Notes: a model not told the origin generated them from the sequence alone. Numbered from the stretch's first letter, positions 34,622 to 43,940 are shown. The stretch is 64,000 bases of DNA from Treponema sp. OMZ 838 (GCF_000775995.1 NZ_CP009227.1:434001-498000); one strand, 5' to 3'. Numbers and translations: made by a program.

Positions 34622-34650
34622 TTGACAAATATGAATAATTCTAATATTTT
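34622..34650 (+). promoter_or_regulatory. Promoter of the RelB/RelE pair
   Basis: TTGACA 34622-34627, 17 bp, TATTTT 34645-34650. AT-rich partial palindromes downstream could be the autoregulatory operator typical of such modules, and CCCC-GTAA-GGGG forms a small hairpin just before the ribosome-binding site. Confidence 0.6.
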
Positions 34651-34725
34651 TAATAAAATTATTAAATAAGTACTATTTTTAGTATCAGATGATAGCCCCG
34701 TAAGGGGTGTTATTTGGGGGCATTT

Positions 34726-34980
34726 ATGGCAGTTTTGGCTAAAGCTAAGAGTATGAGCGTGAGTTTTAAGCCCGATATGTTTCAGAAAATCAATGATTTT
34801 TGTGATTATCGTGGTTGCTCTCGAAGTTGGTTTATGAACAAGGCGGCGGAGTTGTTCCTGAATGAATGCCTTGAAGATAAGGCAGATTATGAAGCTGCTG
34901 TCGCTGCTTGGGCTGATTATGAAAAGTCTGGTAAAAAGTCTTTTTCTTCGGAAGATGTTTTTGCTGAGGCTGGGTTATGA
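34726..34980 (+). CDS. relB: RelB-like antitoxin
   Basis: 84 residues from ATG 34726. KAKSMSVSFKPDMFQKINDF is a ribbon-helix-helix strand and helix of MetJ/Arc type, followed by SRSWFMNKAAELFLN. The acidic C-terminal half (YEAAVAAWADYEKSGKKSFS) is the usual toxin-wrapping segment. The stop overlaps the toxin start (ATGA). Expected to neutralise the RelE-like toxin and repress the operon. Confidence 0.8.
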   Translation: MAVLAKAKSMSVSFKPDMFQKINDFCDYRGCSRSWFMNKAAELFLNECLEDKADYEAAVAAWADYEKSGKKSFSSEDVFAEAGL

Positions 34981-35237
34981 AAGTTGTTTTTTCTGATAAG
35001 GCGAAAAAGTTTTTTTTGAAGCTTGATACGCCTATTCAGAAGCAAATACAAAAATTTATTTTAAAGCTGGAAGGTATGAGCGATCCACGAGCTAGTGGAA
35101 AAATGCTTGTAGGAAACCTCTTAGGCTTCTGGCGGTATCGGGTGGGCGATTATCGGCTTCTTTGCAGAATTGTTGATAAAGAGCTTGTAATTACTGTTGT
35201 TGAAGTAGGTCATCGCAAAGAGGTTTACGATGAGTAG
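34977..35237 (+). CDS. relE: RelE-like mRNA interferase toxin
   Basis: 86 residues with the RelE/ParE fold pattern: MKVVFSDKAKKFFLKLD, GNLLGFWRYRVGDYRLLCRI and VTVVEVGHRKEVYDE. The basic and aromatic end (GHRKEVYD) matches RelE-type ribosome-dependent endonucleases. Overlaps the antitoxin by four bases. Likely an addiction module stabilising the element. Confidence 0.85.
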   Translation: MKVVFSDKAKKFFLKLDTPIQKQIQKFILKLEGMSDPRASGKMLVGNLLGFWRYRVGDYRLLCRIVDKELVITVVEVGHRKEVYDE

Positions 35238-35258
35238 CATGTTTGAAGGAACACTACG

Positions 35259-35858
35259 ATGGAAGAAATAAGTGCAAATATAAAGAAAAATCTCTATGAT
35301 AAACTGCTTAAGAAAGAACAAGAGACCGGCATTTCGCAATCGAAGATTATCGAAGCGGCCTTGATGCAGTACCTTACACAAGAACCTGTTGCAGAAGCAA
35401 CCAAACCCGCTGAAGATAAAAGCGAACTGTATGCAGTTCAATTTGTAAAAAATAGCGGGAGGAGTATCCGCTCCTTTGCACTTGAAAATGGACTTGAGTA
35501 CATCACTTTTTATAAAAGTATTACCGGTGTGACAAAGCCGACCTATGAAATGATGTTTCGCTTACGGAATGTTATTCCGCCTTCTTGGTGGGTGACAACG
35601 ACGGCAGAAGCGAAGCCTGAGAAAAAGCACTTTACCGGCCCGGATGATTACCGAATCGTGAGGGAACATTCAGCAGGGTATAAACACTTAGAGCCGCTTA
35701 CTTACTCATGGTGTGCTGAAAACGGCATTAATTATGATCAGCTCTATAACTTGAAGACCAGGAAGACTTTTGGCTTTCCTTCGTATTCTATGATACGCGC
35801 CTTACGGCACTGGATTGACCCAGACCTCTGGTTTATCTATGAAAAACGGCAGGAATAG
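35259..35858 (+). CDS. Ribbon-helix-helix protein with duplicated C-terminal motif
   Basis: The N-terminal 50 residues (ISANIKKNLYDKLLKKEQET, then SQSKIIEAALMQYL) look like a ribbon-helix-helix DNA-binding domain. Two similar units follow at about 70-115 and 145-190: RSIRSFALENGLEYITFYKS...MMFRLRNVIPPSWW and LTYSWCAENGINYDQLYNLK...MIRALRHWIDPDLWF. Each reads like a helix-turn-helix in which Asn-Gly-Leu/Ile begins the second helix. A transcription factor role is likely, making it one candidate to bind the shared operator. It stands alone after the toxin pair. Confidence 0.6.
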   Translation: MEEISANIKKNLYDKLLKKEQETGISQSKIIEAALMQYLTQEPVAEATKPAEDKSELYAVQFVKNSGRSIRSFALENGLEYITFYKSITGVTKPTYEMMFRLRNVIPPSWWVTTTAEAKPEKKHFTGPDDYRIVREHSAGYKHLEPLTYSWCAENGINYDQLYNLKTRKTFGFPSYSMIRALRHWIDPDLWFIYEKRQE

Positions 35859-35905
35859 TCTGCTTAAAAAAATAACAATAGAATTGGAAGATAGCGTTTT
35901 TCTTG

Positions 35906-35934
35906 TTGCATTTTGTGTGCCGGTAACGTATACT
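35906..35934 (+). promoter_or_regulatory. Promoter of the lipoprotein array
   Basis: TTGCAT 35906-35911, 17 bp, TATACT 35929-35934, about 80 bases before the first array gene. Confidence 0.6.
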
Positions 35935-36012
35935 TAATTTTGTATAACAAACGATAACCGAACGGCTATCGAGTATGGAATAAGCAACAAAAAATGAAGG
36001 AGTAGTTGTTGT

Positions 36013-36543
36013 ATGAAAAAAGGAATGAAATTAATAGCAGTTGCGATGTTTATATTTACTACTCTTGTACTTACTGATGGATATTGCCAAGAAACACCTC
36101 CATCCAAGGAGGACGAAGTGATATTTACTGGGCAAGGTTTTGCATATTGGTGTACTGATGTGGCTGGTAAAGAAAAAAAACTATATGATTGGCTGCGTAA
36201 TCTACGAGTGATTTTTAAGAAAGATGGAACTTATACAACTACTGGCCAAATATATTATCTTAATACGGAATGGTCTGATACCCCCAAAGCCAGCTATAAA
36301 TATGCGATCTCCGATGATACAATGACTATTTTTGAGCACAATTATAAGTATTCATATGACGGTCGTACACTCATTTTAAAGACTACCCCAAACGGAAATA
36401 TTCCCAAACCCCTTGCTGAATTCTTTGGCTATCCTGAAGCAACTGGAAAATCAGGAGGTTTAATTGTTATCCTTTCAAGTAAAACTCGTGCATCTTTTAT
36501 CCCGTTAAAAAAAACTGCGCTTTCAATCCCCTCTTTTAATTAA
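36013..36543 (+). CDS. Secreted array protein, copy 1
   Basis: First of three tandem paralogs. MKKGMKLIAVAMFIFTTLVL is a signal peptide, but the region after it (TDGYCQE) is a poor lipobox compared with copies 2 and 3. The mature part has EVIFTGQGFAYW, VIFKKDGTYTTTGQIYYLN and KYSYDGRTLILK, a lipocalin-like strand pattern. The last 24 residues (from ILSSKTRASFIPLKK) are identical to copy 2. GGAG precedes the ATG. Probably exported, with unknown function. Confidence 0.6.
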   Translation: MKKGMKLIAVAMFIFTTLVLTDGYCQETPPSKEDEVIFTGQGFAYWCTDVAGKEKKLYDWLRNLRVIFKKDGTYTTTGQIYYLNTEWSDTPKASYKYAISDDTMTIFEHNYKYSYDGRTLILKTTPNGNIPKPLAEFFGYPEATGKSGGLIVILSSKTRASFIPLKKTALSIPSFN

Positions 36544-36769
36544 TTTCAAGGAAATAGGGGTAACATATCGTTGACAAATTCAGAGATGTATGGTGAACAT
36601 AGAGAAAAAGTGATTGGGATATTTGACGGCGTAACACTTCTGACGGTATCAACCACAGGAATTGATGATAAAATCAGAATACACTGGGCACGGCAAAACA
36701 GGTGCCCGTTAGTATAAACACAACAAAAAAATAGAGGAGTAGTTGTTGTATGAAAAAAGGAATGAAGTT
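36469..36769 (+). repeat. Direct repeat, unit 1 (pair at 37218-37518)
   Basis: About 300 bp repeated 749 bp further on with only a handful of differences. It covers the last 75 bases of one lipoprotein gene, the whole intergenic region with the BrnT remnant, and the start of the next gene. Near-identity of non-coding text indicates a recent duplication. Confidence 0.85.
36586..36717 (+). pseudogene. BrnT-type toxin remnant, copy 1
   Basis: A 43-residue frame: YGEHREKVIGIFDGVTLLTV, then IDDKIRIHWARQNR. This matches the C-terminal half of BrnT RNase toxins (GExRxxxIG--DGR-LxVvyT---xxIRIISARxA). The N-terminal half and the BrnA antitoxin are missing, and no ribosome-binding site is evident. It looks like residue of a toxin module caught between lipoprotein genes. 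Confidence 0.6.
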
Positions 36770-37292
36770 AATAGTACTTGCCGCTTTGGTATGTGCTGCC
36801 ATCTCTTGCGGGCAAGGTATAACATCCGGTGGTAAAGGTCTAACCTTGCCTAAAGAAGATGAAGCGGTATTTACCGGTAGCGGTTATGGATATTGGTACG
36901 ATGAAGATACCGGTAAAGAGTATAAATTACACGATTGGACACGTAATTTCCGACTAGTTTTTAACAAAGATGGCACTTATACAATGACGGGAGAAGTATG
37001 GTATATTCCTCCTACAGGATGGACTAAAATCGAGGATACTACTCCAGTTCCATATACTTTTTCAGAAGATACGGTAGATATTTTAGAAGGGTGTAAGTAT
37101 TCCTATGACGGAACGACACTGATTTTAAAACACGAAGAAAAGACTGTTCTTGATAAATATATGGCACAAAAATTAGGGCATCCGGAAGCAGCAGGCAAAA
37201 AAGCAGGGCGAATTTACATCCTTTCAAGTAAAACTCGTGCATCTTTTATCCCGTTAAAAAAAACTGCGCTTTCAATCCCCTCTTTTAATTAA
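36750..37292 (+). CDS. Lipoprotein, array copy 2
   Basis: 180 residues. MKKGMKLIVLAALVCAAISC is a clear lipoprotein signal. The mature part repeats the pattern of copy 1: EAVFTGSGYGYWYDEDTGKE, VFNKDGTYTMTGEVWYI and KYSYDGTTLILK. The middle is diverged while both ends are near-identical to neighbours, suggesting gene conversion. GAGGAG precedes the ATG. Likely surface-exposed; function unknown. Confidence 0.65.
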   Translation: MKKGMKLIVLAALVCAAISCGQGITSGGKGLTLPKEDEAVFTGSGYGYWYDEDTGKEYKLHDWTRNFRLVFNKDGTYTMTGEVWYIPPTGWTKIEDTTPVPYTFSEDTVDILEGCKYSYDGTTLILKHEEKTVLDKYMAQKLGHPEAAGKKAGRIYILSSKTRASFIPLKKTALSIPSFN

Positions 37293-37518
37293 TTTCAAGA
37301 AAATAGGGGTAACATATCGTTGACAAATTCAGAGATGTATGGTGAACATAGAGAAAAAGTGATTGGGATATTTGACGGCGTAACACTTCTGACGGTATCA
37401 ACTACAGGAATTGATGATAAAATCAGAATACACTGGGCACGGCAAAACAGGTGCCCGTTAGTATAAACACAACAAAAAAATGAAGGAGTAGTTATTGTAT
37501 GAAAAAAGGAATGAAATT
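37218..37518 (+). repeat. Direct repeat, unit 2 (pair at 36469-36769)
   Basis: Second copy of the 300-bp repeat, offset exactly 749 bp from the first. Confidence 0.85.
37335..37466 (+). pseudogene. BrnT-type toxin remnant, copy 2
   Basis: The same 43-residue remnant as at 36586-36717, duplicated with the surrounding repeat. No start signal and no partner antitoxin. Confidence 0.6.
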
Positions 37519-37990
37519 AATAGCAGTTGCCGCTTTTGTCTGTGCTGCCCTCTCTTGTGGGCAAGGTATAACATCCGGTGGTAAAGGTCAGACCTTGCCT
37601 AAAGAAGATGAGGCGGTATTTACTGGTAGCGGTATTACATTCTCTTATGATAAAGCGACTGGCAAAGAAACAAAATTATCTGATGCGATTCGAAATGTTC
37701 GAGTAGTTTTTAAGAAAGATGGCTCGTGTATATTAAATTGCGAAATATATAATATTAATAAAAAGTTATGGGTTGATATGGGTGAAGGCATTGGTACCTA
37801 TAACATTTCAGAAGCTACAGCATCTTTCGGATTACTTGATATGAAATATTCATATGATGGGATGACGCTTATTTTGAAACAAAAAATAGTAGATAGTATG
37901 ACAACAGGGTATGTAATGTTTATCCTGTCAGGTAGAGCACGTACTTCCTTTTTCCCATTGAAATCGCCTGCACTTTCAATACCTTCGTAA
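37499..37990 (+). CDS. Lipoprotein, array copy 3
   Basis: 163 residues with signal and lipobox CAALSC, followed by the same first 27 mature residues as copy 2 apart from single changes (GQGITSGGKGQTLPKEDEAV). The centre differs and the end is SARTSFFPLKS-like, a diverged form of the array terminus. AAGGAG precedes the ATG. A terminator follows at 38012-38050. Confidence 0.65.
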   Translation: MKKGMKLIAVAAFVCAALSCGQGITSGGKGQTLPKEDEAVFTGSGITFSYDKATGKETKLSDAIRNVRVVFKKDGSCILNCEIYNINKKLWVDMGEGIGTYNISEATASFGLLDMKYSYDGMTLILKQKIVDSMTTGYVMFILSGRARTSFFPLKSPALSIPS

Positions 37991-38011
37991 ACACGCCATA
38001 CAGTAAGCATA

Positions 38012-38050
38012 AAAGGCAGTCCGCTGTTGTAGCAGACTGCCTTTATTTTT
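38012..38050. terminator. Terminator between convergent lipoprotein genes
   Basis: A long hairpin, AAGGCAGTC-c-GCT against AGC-a-GACTGCCTT, followed by TTATTTTTTA on the plus strand and preceded by TTTTATG-type text on the minus strand. It can serve the array and the convergent BIg2 gene. Confidence 0.8.
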
Positions 38051-38053
38051 TAC

Positions 38054-41000
38054 TTATTGATTTTTTGTACAGGATCTTTGTTCAAAGTAAACTGGTATCT
38101 TTTGTGTACCGTTCTTTCCAAGGTGTGTATAGGTAACGGTGAGGTTTCCCGCAAATCCATTGGTTTTTATCTCCTTTGAGTCGACTGGTACCCGTTGGAA
38201 ATTATGTAGATTCCTTTCAGGATATGAAACTCTGTTGATTTCGATATACTTAAAACCTTTGTTTTGATATTTTATCCACAAATGTTCGGGGGTATACCAG
38301 ATGCTATTCTGTTTAAAATCCCTTTCTGAAACATAGTAAGGTGTACAAGGAGTAAGGGTAAATTTTACCATTTTATCGAAATTTCGATCAGGATAAAGCT
38401 TTTGCTTTTCATAGGTATTCGTTTCCATAAATTTACTATACCTTACCATATTGCTCGTATCGGTAATAGGGTTTACATCATCAATATAATGGTTAGCAGA
38501 AGGATCCCAGTTCATTGGGTGGTACTCATCTTGATACCATTTCCAGATAAGCTTATTGCATTCGATCCAATCATATTTTGAAACCCCATGGCTATCAACG
38601 CCTTGTTGCGGCCCTGCAATCCAGCACTTTACATCTTTATCGATAAGGTAGCGATACTCGAGGTAATCGGTCGGGTGCGAAAGCGTGTACATATCTGCAT
38701 TACCGGAGGAATCTTCTTTGAGCGTTATCTCAGTACCATTCGCTGCTGTAAAGGTTGCATTGGTGACGGTAAGGTCGGCACGCGCTTTATCGGCAACGAG
38801 GCGGAACGTAAAGTCTTCCCCGTCGCCGATTGTGATACGGTTTATGCCTTTATCAAAGCGGCTGAAGGAACCGGTTTGCGTAATTTTTTCCGCAATTAGG
38901 TTTACCTTCGCGTAGCGTAGTTTTATCATGCAGCTACGGGTAGCAAAGGTATAGTCGTCTTTATGCGGATTTTTTGCAGTAACGGTAAGATTTGTCTCCC
39001 CTTCTTTTTTGGGGGTGATAAAGATTTTCTTTTTCTCTTTATCGACAATGAAACCTGCAATATCGGTGTCGCAATTGATTTCTAAGTCGGCGTCTTTCGG
39101 ATTAACGGTATAGGGGATAACGAAGTCCTCCGGGCGTGCGGGGTTAATTTCCGGCTCGCTTATGATTGCAGATTTTCCAAGGGTCAAGGCATAATCCCAT
39201 GCACAGACGATACGGATGGACGCCTTATTGCCGTATTGGGTAACACCGGTGAGGATACCGTTTCCTTCATTGCGGCCGGTAATGGTTACTTCTTTTTTAA
39301 CGGTATCGACGGAGTAAGAGAAGGCATCATCCGAAGAGGTGCGCCATTCGACGGCGACATCGGAAGGAGAAACTTGATAGGTAAAGGTCTGTGTAGCGCC
39401 GGGAGCGACGCGGATACTTTGCGTTGAAAACTGTAAGTCTCTACTTGCTTCGACGAGGATTTCGCACTCTGCGACGCTGCCGTTCGGAAGTGTCGCACGT
39501 AAAGCGGACTTACCGGGTTTTACCGCATAGACGGCAACGGATTGTCCCTTGCCAAGCACATTTGCAATTGTTTCTCCATTATACTTTGCAATTGACCATT
39601 CAATCATCTTATAGTCGTTTGGTTTACCCCCCGGAATATTCGCCTTTACTTCAGTCTGAGAACCTGTCTCGAGGCGAATATAGGTTTTATTTAAGGTAAT
39701 CTCTTGTTTATCCTTTCCGGGAACGATTATTTTTAAGACTAAATCCGACTGCGCTTTTTCGTGGCTGACGGTAACGGTGCATTCTCCTTGTCCGACCGCT
39801 TGTAAGACCGCTTCCGGCCCCATGGAAATGCCGGTAAAAGAAGCGGCGGCAAGCTTGACAATGGAAGGCTCAGAGCTTTTCCACTTTAAATTCTGCACGT
39901 CAACAGGGGTAATATTTTTCCCTTGAATATTCGCCGTAATGGTTTGCGTCGCTCCTTGTTCAATCATATAGACAGTTTTAGAGGCGGTGATATAGACCAT
40001 ATCGGGGTCGGCTTTTTCAATCGTTACCAGAATTTCGGCTTCTGCCTGTACGGCGCCGGTTTTAGTAGCGATAAGGCGTGCCTTTACTTTTGTAGAACCT
40101 TGTTTTAAGGCACTCAGCTGCGCAGTCTTATTCGTACCGGTTACCATACAGAGCGTCGGTTTTTCACTGATATACTCGATATGCGTTTTTATCGAAGAAG
40201 ACGGGACTTTCATCGAAAGGAATTGCGTCTTTCCTTCGGTAAGGGTAATAAAGTCGGCAGCAAAGGCAAATTCGGTATATTCGCTGACGCGCACCTTAAT
40301 TTCCTGTTCATAAGGTGCTTTCGGATGGGTGATATGGATGGTTGTTTCCCCTTCACCGATGGGGCGGATACTGGCGATATTTGCCGAGTAATTAAGGCTA
40401 ATGACATCGTAGGTATCTGCCCACCATTTAAAGGCATATTTATCTTCAAGGGTACCGTTAATGAGAGTTGCCGTAATCGTTTTATCACCTTCCGACGGCT
40501 TCATCGTGATAATCGATTCACGGACGGAGATTGAACAATTCGTTTGAGGGGCTGCATCACAGAGAAGGAGAACGTAACACGGCTCTTCTGCTTTTGGGTG
40601 GCGAATCACAATGCGGGTCGAACCTGCAAGGAGTGCGCGCACCTTACATAAGGAGCCTTGTCCATACATCTGGGCGATAGAGGAATCTTCGATTGCCCAA
40701 CTGAAATTCTGATTATCCGCTTCAATTCCTCCTTCAAGAGAGGCGGTAATGGTTTGCCATCCGCCGGGCACATTGTTTGCCCGTACAGTCAACGGAACAA
40801 TGTTTGCCGGAGTGTCGATATACGGATGATTCTTTGCAAGGATAGGATCGACGCATTGGACGATAATTTCAAGCGGATAGATACAGTGGGTATTCGACAC
40901 CGTAAGACGGGTGGTACCGATTTCATTGCCGTGGATAACGGCATTAGCGCCGGAACTTTGCTCGACAGTTGCAATTCCCTTATCGGCACTTTCCCACCGA

Positions 41001-43864
41001 AAGCCGTCAAGGATTGGAGCGTCACTATTGCGGACTGCAGCAGAGACATTTCTATTTTGCCCCTTGTAAACCGTTACGACATTGGTGTTGGTCGTAAGAT
41101 AGGTAAGTCCTTTCAGCTCTTCCGGAGAGTTTGCAACAAGAACAAGAACTTTGCGGGAGAGGGGGCAGTGTTTATTTTTTACCTCGATCTGCGCCTGTCC
41201 TGCTTTTACCGGCGTTATAACGCAAACGCCTTCGTCGGTACTTGAAAGAGAGGCGATTTCAGGATGATCGATCGTAAAAGAAAAGCCGCCTTGAGCGCCT
41301 CCTGCATTGGTGAGAGTTGCCTTTAAGGTTGCCGGTTTTGCATCCTTTACGAGCGGTACCGTATCGGCACTGAGCGAAATAAAAGCCGTTTTAGGGTTAT
41401 TGTGAATGTATTCACTTCCGACTTTGACAAAGAGGGTGAGTGTATTTTGGCTGTCTGGATGAGAAACGGTTACTTTCGTTTCTCCTTCCTGTAAGGCTGT
41501 TACATGAGCAGATGAGCCGTTCGGAGCGAGCGCGATGATGCCGGGCTTTTCGAGTGTCCACGTAATCGCCTGCTGTTTGATTTCACTCAGCGCGATGGCT
41601 CGCACCTGTAGAGCGCCGGTTTGTCCGGCTTTTGAAAGCACCAATACATTTTGGTCGGTGGTCAGATAGGGGGCTTGTCCTTGCACGGAAAGGTCGGCAT
41701 TTTCAGGGTAAACGGTGACGGTGAGTTTTACCGGTTTAATCGTCGGAGTATTTTTAACACTCACCGTAATGGTTGTTGACCCCGCTTTTAAGCCGCGCAA
41801 CTTTGCCATCGTATGCTGCACTTTGTGCGTTTGTTCATTGGTCGGGTTTTCGAGGGATATAATGCCGTTATCCTGTATTGTCCAAACGAGGGATTCGATT
41901 TCACTTTCCGATAATCCGTAATACGAGATAAACGCTTCCGCCTCCGCCTTTGCCCTTAGGCCGTAGGAATATTTATCAGCATAAAGGACTTTCATATTTT
42001 GAAGGTCTTGTTCTGAGTCTGCTGAAAGGACGGTAATTTTTTTATTTTCTTCGGCCTTCGGGTGGCTTACGGTAATAAAGGAAACGGTATTTCCGCTCGC
42101 CGTAGCTTTAATGTGCGCCTGTTCTCCGCTGCCGGTTACGGAAAGAGTTGTATCGTTACTTGACTTCCAGCTGATTTTCTCGTTATCGCTTTCTTTTTTC
42201 ACAGTTCCCATCAGACGGACGGAAATATCTTTTTCCGCACCGTTTATCAGTGTTTCAAGAGAAGAGCCGGTAAAATAGAGGGGATCTTCAAGAACGGCAT
42301 AAGAAGGAAGTACTTTTACGATAATATCGGTCGGGTACTTTACTTTCTTATGGGTAAGGGAAATCGTTGCCGTGCCTTCCTTCAACGGCGTGATCAGTGC
42401 TTTACCAAACGCATACGTAGGAGCTGCTGCACGGGAGATACTGGTACCGGTCGGCGTTTCAAGCTTAATAATATCAGCCTTACTTCCTTCAACGTCTTTT
42501 CCTGAAACCGTCCAGAGGAAATCCCGCTCATCCCCTTCTTCGCCGCCAAAAAGTTGAATATCAACCGGAATAGCGGCAGCGCCAACTTTAGTACGAATAA
42601 AGTTTTGAGTGGTAGTAATATAGCGTGAGGCATCAAGGGCATCGGCTTGTTGATTAATAACAGAGATAAACAACTCGCGTGGATATTGGGCTTGGGGGTG
42701 CGAAACTGAGATGCGGACGATACCGTTTGCCTTTCCCGAAAGATAGAGCTGGTCGACATGAGCGACGGATTCAAGGCAGGTATTTTCTTCGATGTTCCAT
42801 ACGAACGCATTGGTATCGTAAGAAGAAGACGCTGCCGGTAACCCTTTTAATGTCGCGGTAATTGTCTCTGTCGCCGTTCCTGAAAGCTCGACATAATTTT
42901 TTGTCAATTCGATATGCACGTTTTTAACGATTTCGACGGTACGAACGAGGATTTCAAGCGGATAGGCACTCTGCGGGTGAGAAACCTGTAGAAGGGAACT
43001 TCCCGCTTCGAGTGGCGTAAGAACAGCCTTATTGCCGTTCGTTTCGACTTTGACGCACGGGTTTTTACCGTCTTTGGTGGAAAGTGTCCAGCGATAACTT
43101 GCAGGGTTAACGGTTCCTTGCGGATTTTCAAGGTCGACGGTAATCGTACGTTGTCCCTTATCTTTTTGAAGGGTAACGACATTTTCTTGCGTGGTAATAA
43201 AGGTCGGCTTTTGATTATCGGCAAAGACGTAGACAAGCATCGTATAGGGATGTTCCGCCTTCGGGTGCGTTACTTTAATACGAGTATGTCCTTCTCCTTT
43301 TGTCTCGATGAGGGCAAACTGACCGTTCGGAATAACTTCAGCGACGGATGGATTTTCACTCGTCCAACGGAACTCACTGCCGTCTTCCGGTTGGCCTGCA
43401 TAAAGGGAAACAGAGATACGCTCTTGGATAAAAGGTCTTAACGTTAATACTTTTGCTTGCGAATAAATGTATGGCGGACGGCTATAGCCTTCTGCATATC
43501 CGTCGACGGTAATAACAAGGTTGGTACTTAAAGAACCGTTTCGAGCTGTCAGCACGGTACGGCCAGCTTTCAGCGCTTCGATAACGACGCCATAGTTATT
43601 CGTTATCACTTTAATAATCTTTTCATCATACTCAAACGTAATGTTGGCATTGCGCTGTTTTTCCCGTGGGGAAGCGGTGAGCTTTACGTGTTCCATACCG
43701 CCTGCTTTCATTTGCAGTATGGGTTTTTCCCATTCGAGTTGATTGAGCTCGATACCACTTCCTTTCGATGTATCGGGCTTCATAAAGAGCGAACAAGCGC
43801 TGAGCTGTAGGGCAACGAGCAGTGAAAGCGCTTTCCAAAGTGGGGTGATGCGGTGTTTCATCAT
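38054..43864 (-). CDS. Giant BIg2-repeat lipoprotein of the transfer operon
   Basis: About 1,936 residues. The signal (WKALSLLVALQLSACS) ends in a lipobox. More than a dozen bacterial Ig-like (BIg2) repeats of roughly 90-100 residues follow, each ending in the pattern GxxxIxVSHPxAxYP-xxIxV. The last 300 residues form a different, aromatic-rich domain. It follows virB10 on the same strand. Large BIg proteins encoded beside conjugation genes are known from IncHI plasmids, where they support conjugation, so a mating-pair or surface adhesion role is plausible here by analogy. AAGGAG lies 5-8 bases before ATG 43864/43861; the upstream ATG 43879 overlaps that site. Own promoter at 43912-43940. Confidence 0.82.
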   Translation of the reverse strand: MMKHRITPLWKALSLLVALQLSACSLFMKPDTSKGSGIELNQLEWEKPILQMKAGGMEHVKLTASPREKQRNANITFEYDEKIIKVITNNYGVVIEALKAGRTVLTARNGSLSTNLVITVDGYAEGYSRPPYIYSQAKVLTLRPFIQERISVSLYAGQPEDGSEFRWTSENPSVAEVIPNGQFALIETKGEGHTRIKVTHPKAEHPYTMLVYVFADNQKPTFITTQENVVTLQKDKGQRTITVDLENPQGTVNPASYRWTLSTKDGKNPCVKVETNGNKAVLTPLEAGSSLLQVSHPQSAYPLEILVRTVEIVKNVHIELTKNYVELSGTATETITATLKGLPAASSSYDTNAFVWNIEENTCLESVAHVDQLYLSGKANGIVRISVSHPQAQYPRELFISVINQQADALDASRYITTTQNFIRTKVGAAAIPVDIQLFGGEEGDERDFLWTVSGKDVEGSKADIIKLETPTGTSISRAAAPTYAFGKALITPLKEGTATISLTHKKVKYPTDIIVKVLPSYAVLEDPLYFTGSSLETLINGAEKDISVRLMGTVKKESDNEKISWKSSNDTTLSVTGSGEQAHIKATASGNTVSFITVSHPKAEENKKITVLSADSEQDLQNMKVLYADKYSYGLRAKAEAEAFISYYGLSESEIESLVWTIQDNGIISLENPTNEQTHKVQHTMAKLRGLKAGSTTITVSVKNTPTIKPVKLTVTVYPENADLSVQGQAPYLTTDQNVLVLSKAGQTGALQVRAIALSEIKQQAITWTLEKPGIIALAPNGSSAHVTALQEGETKVTVSHPDSQNTLTLFVKVGSEYIHNNPKTAFISLSADTVPLVKDAKPATLKATLTNAGGAQGGFSFTIDHPEIASLSSTDEGVCVITPVKAGQAQIEVKNKHCPLSRKVLVLVANSPEELKGLTYLTTNTNVVTVYKGQNRNVSAAVRNSDAPILDGFRWESADKGIATVEQSSGANAVIHGNEIGTTRLTVSNTHCIYPLEIIVQCVDPILAKNHPYIDTPANIVPLTVRANNVPGGWQTITASLEGGIEADNQNFSWAIEDSSIAQMYGQGSLCKVRALLAGSTRIVIRHPKAEEPCYVLLLCDAAPQTNCSISVRESIITMKPSEGDKTITATLINGTLEDKYAFKWWADTYDVISLNYSANIASIRPIGEGETTIHITHPKAPYEQEIKVRVSEYTEFAFAADFITLTEGKTQFLSMKVPSSSIKTHIEYISEKPTLCMVTGTNKTAQLSALKQGSTKVKARLIATKTGAVQAEAEILVTIEKADPDMVYITASKTVYMIEQGATQTITANIQGKNITPVDVQNLKWKSSEPSIVKLAAASFTGISMGPEAVLQAVGQGECTVTVSHEKAQSDLVLKIIVPGKDKQEITLNKTYIRLETGSQTEVKANIPGGKPNDYKMIEWSIAKYNGETIANVLGKGQSVAVYAVKPGKSALRATLPNGSVAECEILVEASRDLQFSTQSIRVAPGATQTFTYQVSPSDVAVEWRTSSDDAFSYSVDTVKKEVTITGRNEGNGILTGVTQYGNKASIRIVCAWDYALTLGKSAIISEPEINPARPEDFVIPYTVNPKDADLEINCDTDIAGFIVDKEKKKIFITPKKEGETNLTVTAKNPHKDDYTFATRSCMIKLRYAKVNLIAEKITQTGSFSRFDKGINRITIGDGEDFTFRLVADKARADLTVTNATFTAANGTEITLKEDSSGNADMYTLSHPTDYLEYRYLIDKDVKCWIAGPQQGVDSHGVSKYDWIECNKLIWKWYQDEYHPMNWDPSANHYIDDVNPITDTSNMVRYSKFMETNTYEKQKLYPDRNFDKMVKFTLTPCTPYYVSERDFKQNSIWYTPEHLWIKYQNKGFKYIEINRVSYPERNLHNFQRVPVDSKEIKTNGFAGNLTVTYTHLGKNGTQKIPVYFEQRSCTKNQ

Positions 43865-43911
43865 TTTTTTCTCCTTCATTAAAAATGTATGCGAGGAGGA
43901 AAACGCTCCTC

Positions 43912-43940
43912 GTTATAATTTGATAATGTCATAACATTAG
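43912..43940 (-). promoter_or_regulatory. Promoter with diverged element operator (site f)
   Basis: Operator-like text ATAATG-tcataa-CATTAG at 43923-43940. On the minus strand CTAATG, 17 bp, TATAAC (43912-43917). It lies between virB10 and the BIg2 gene. Confidence 0.45.

Noticed and set aside
38054-43864. Many long plus-strand open frames opposite the BIg2 gene (for example 40658-41245)
   Set aside because: They lie opposite a clearly coding repeat protein, have no start signals, and arise from its codon usage.
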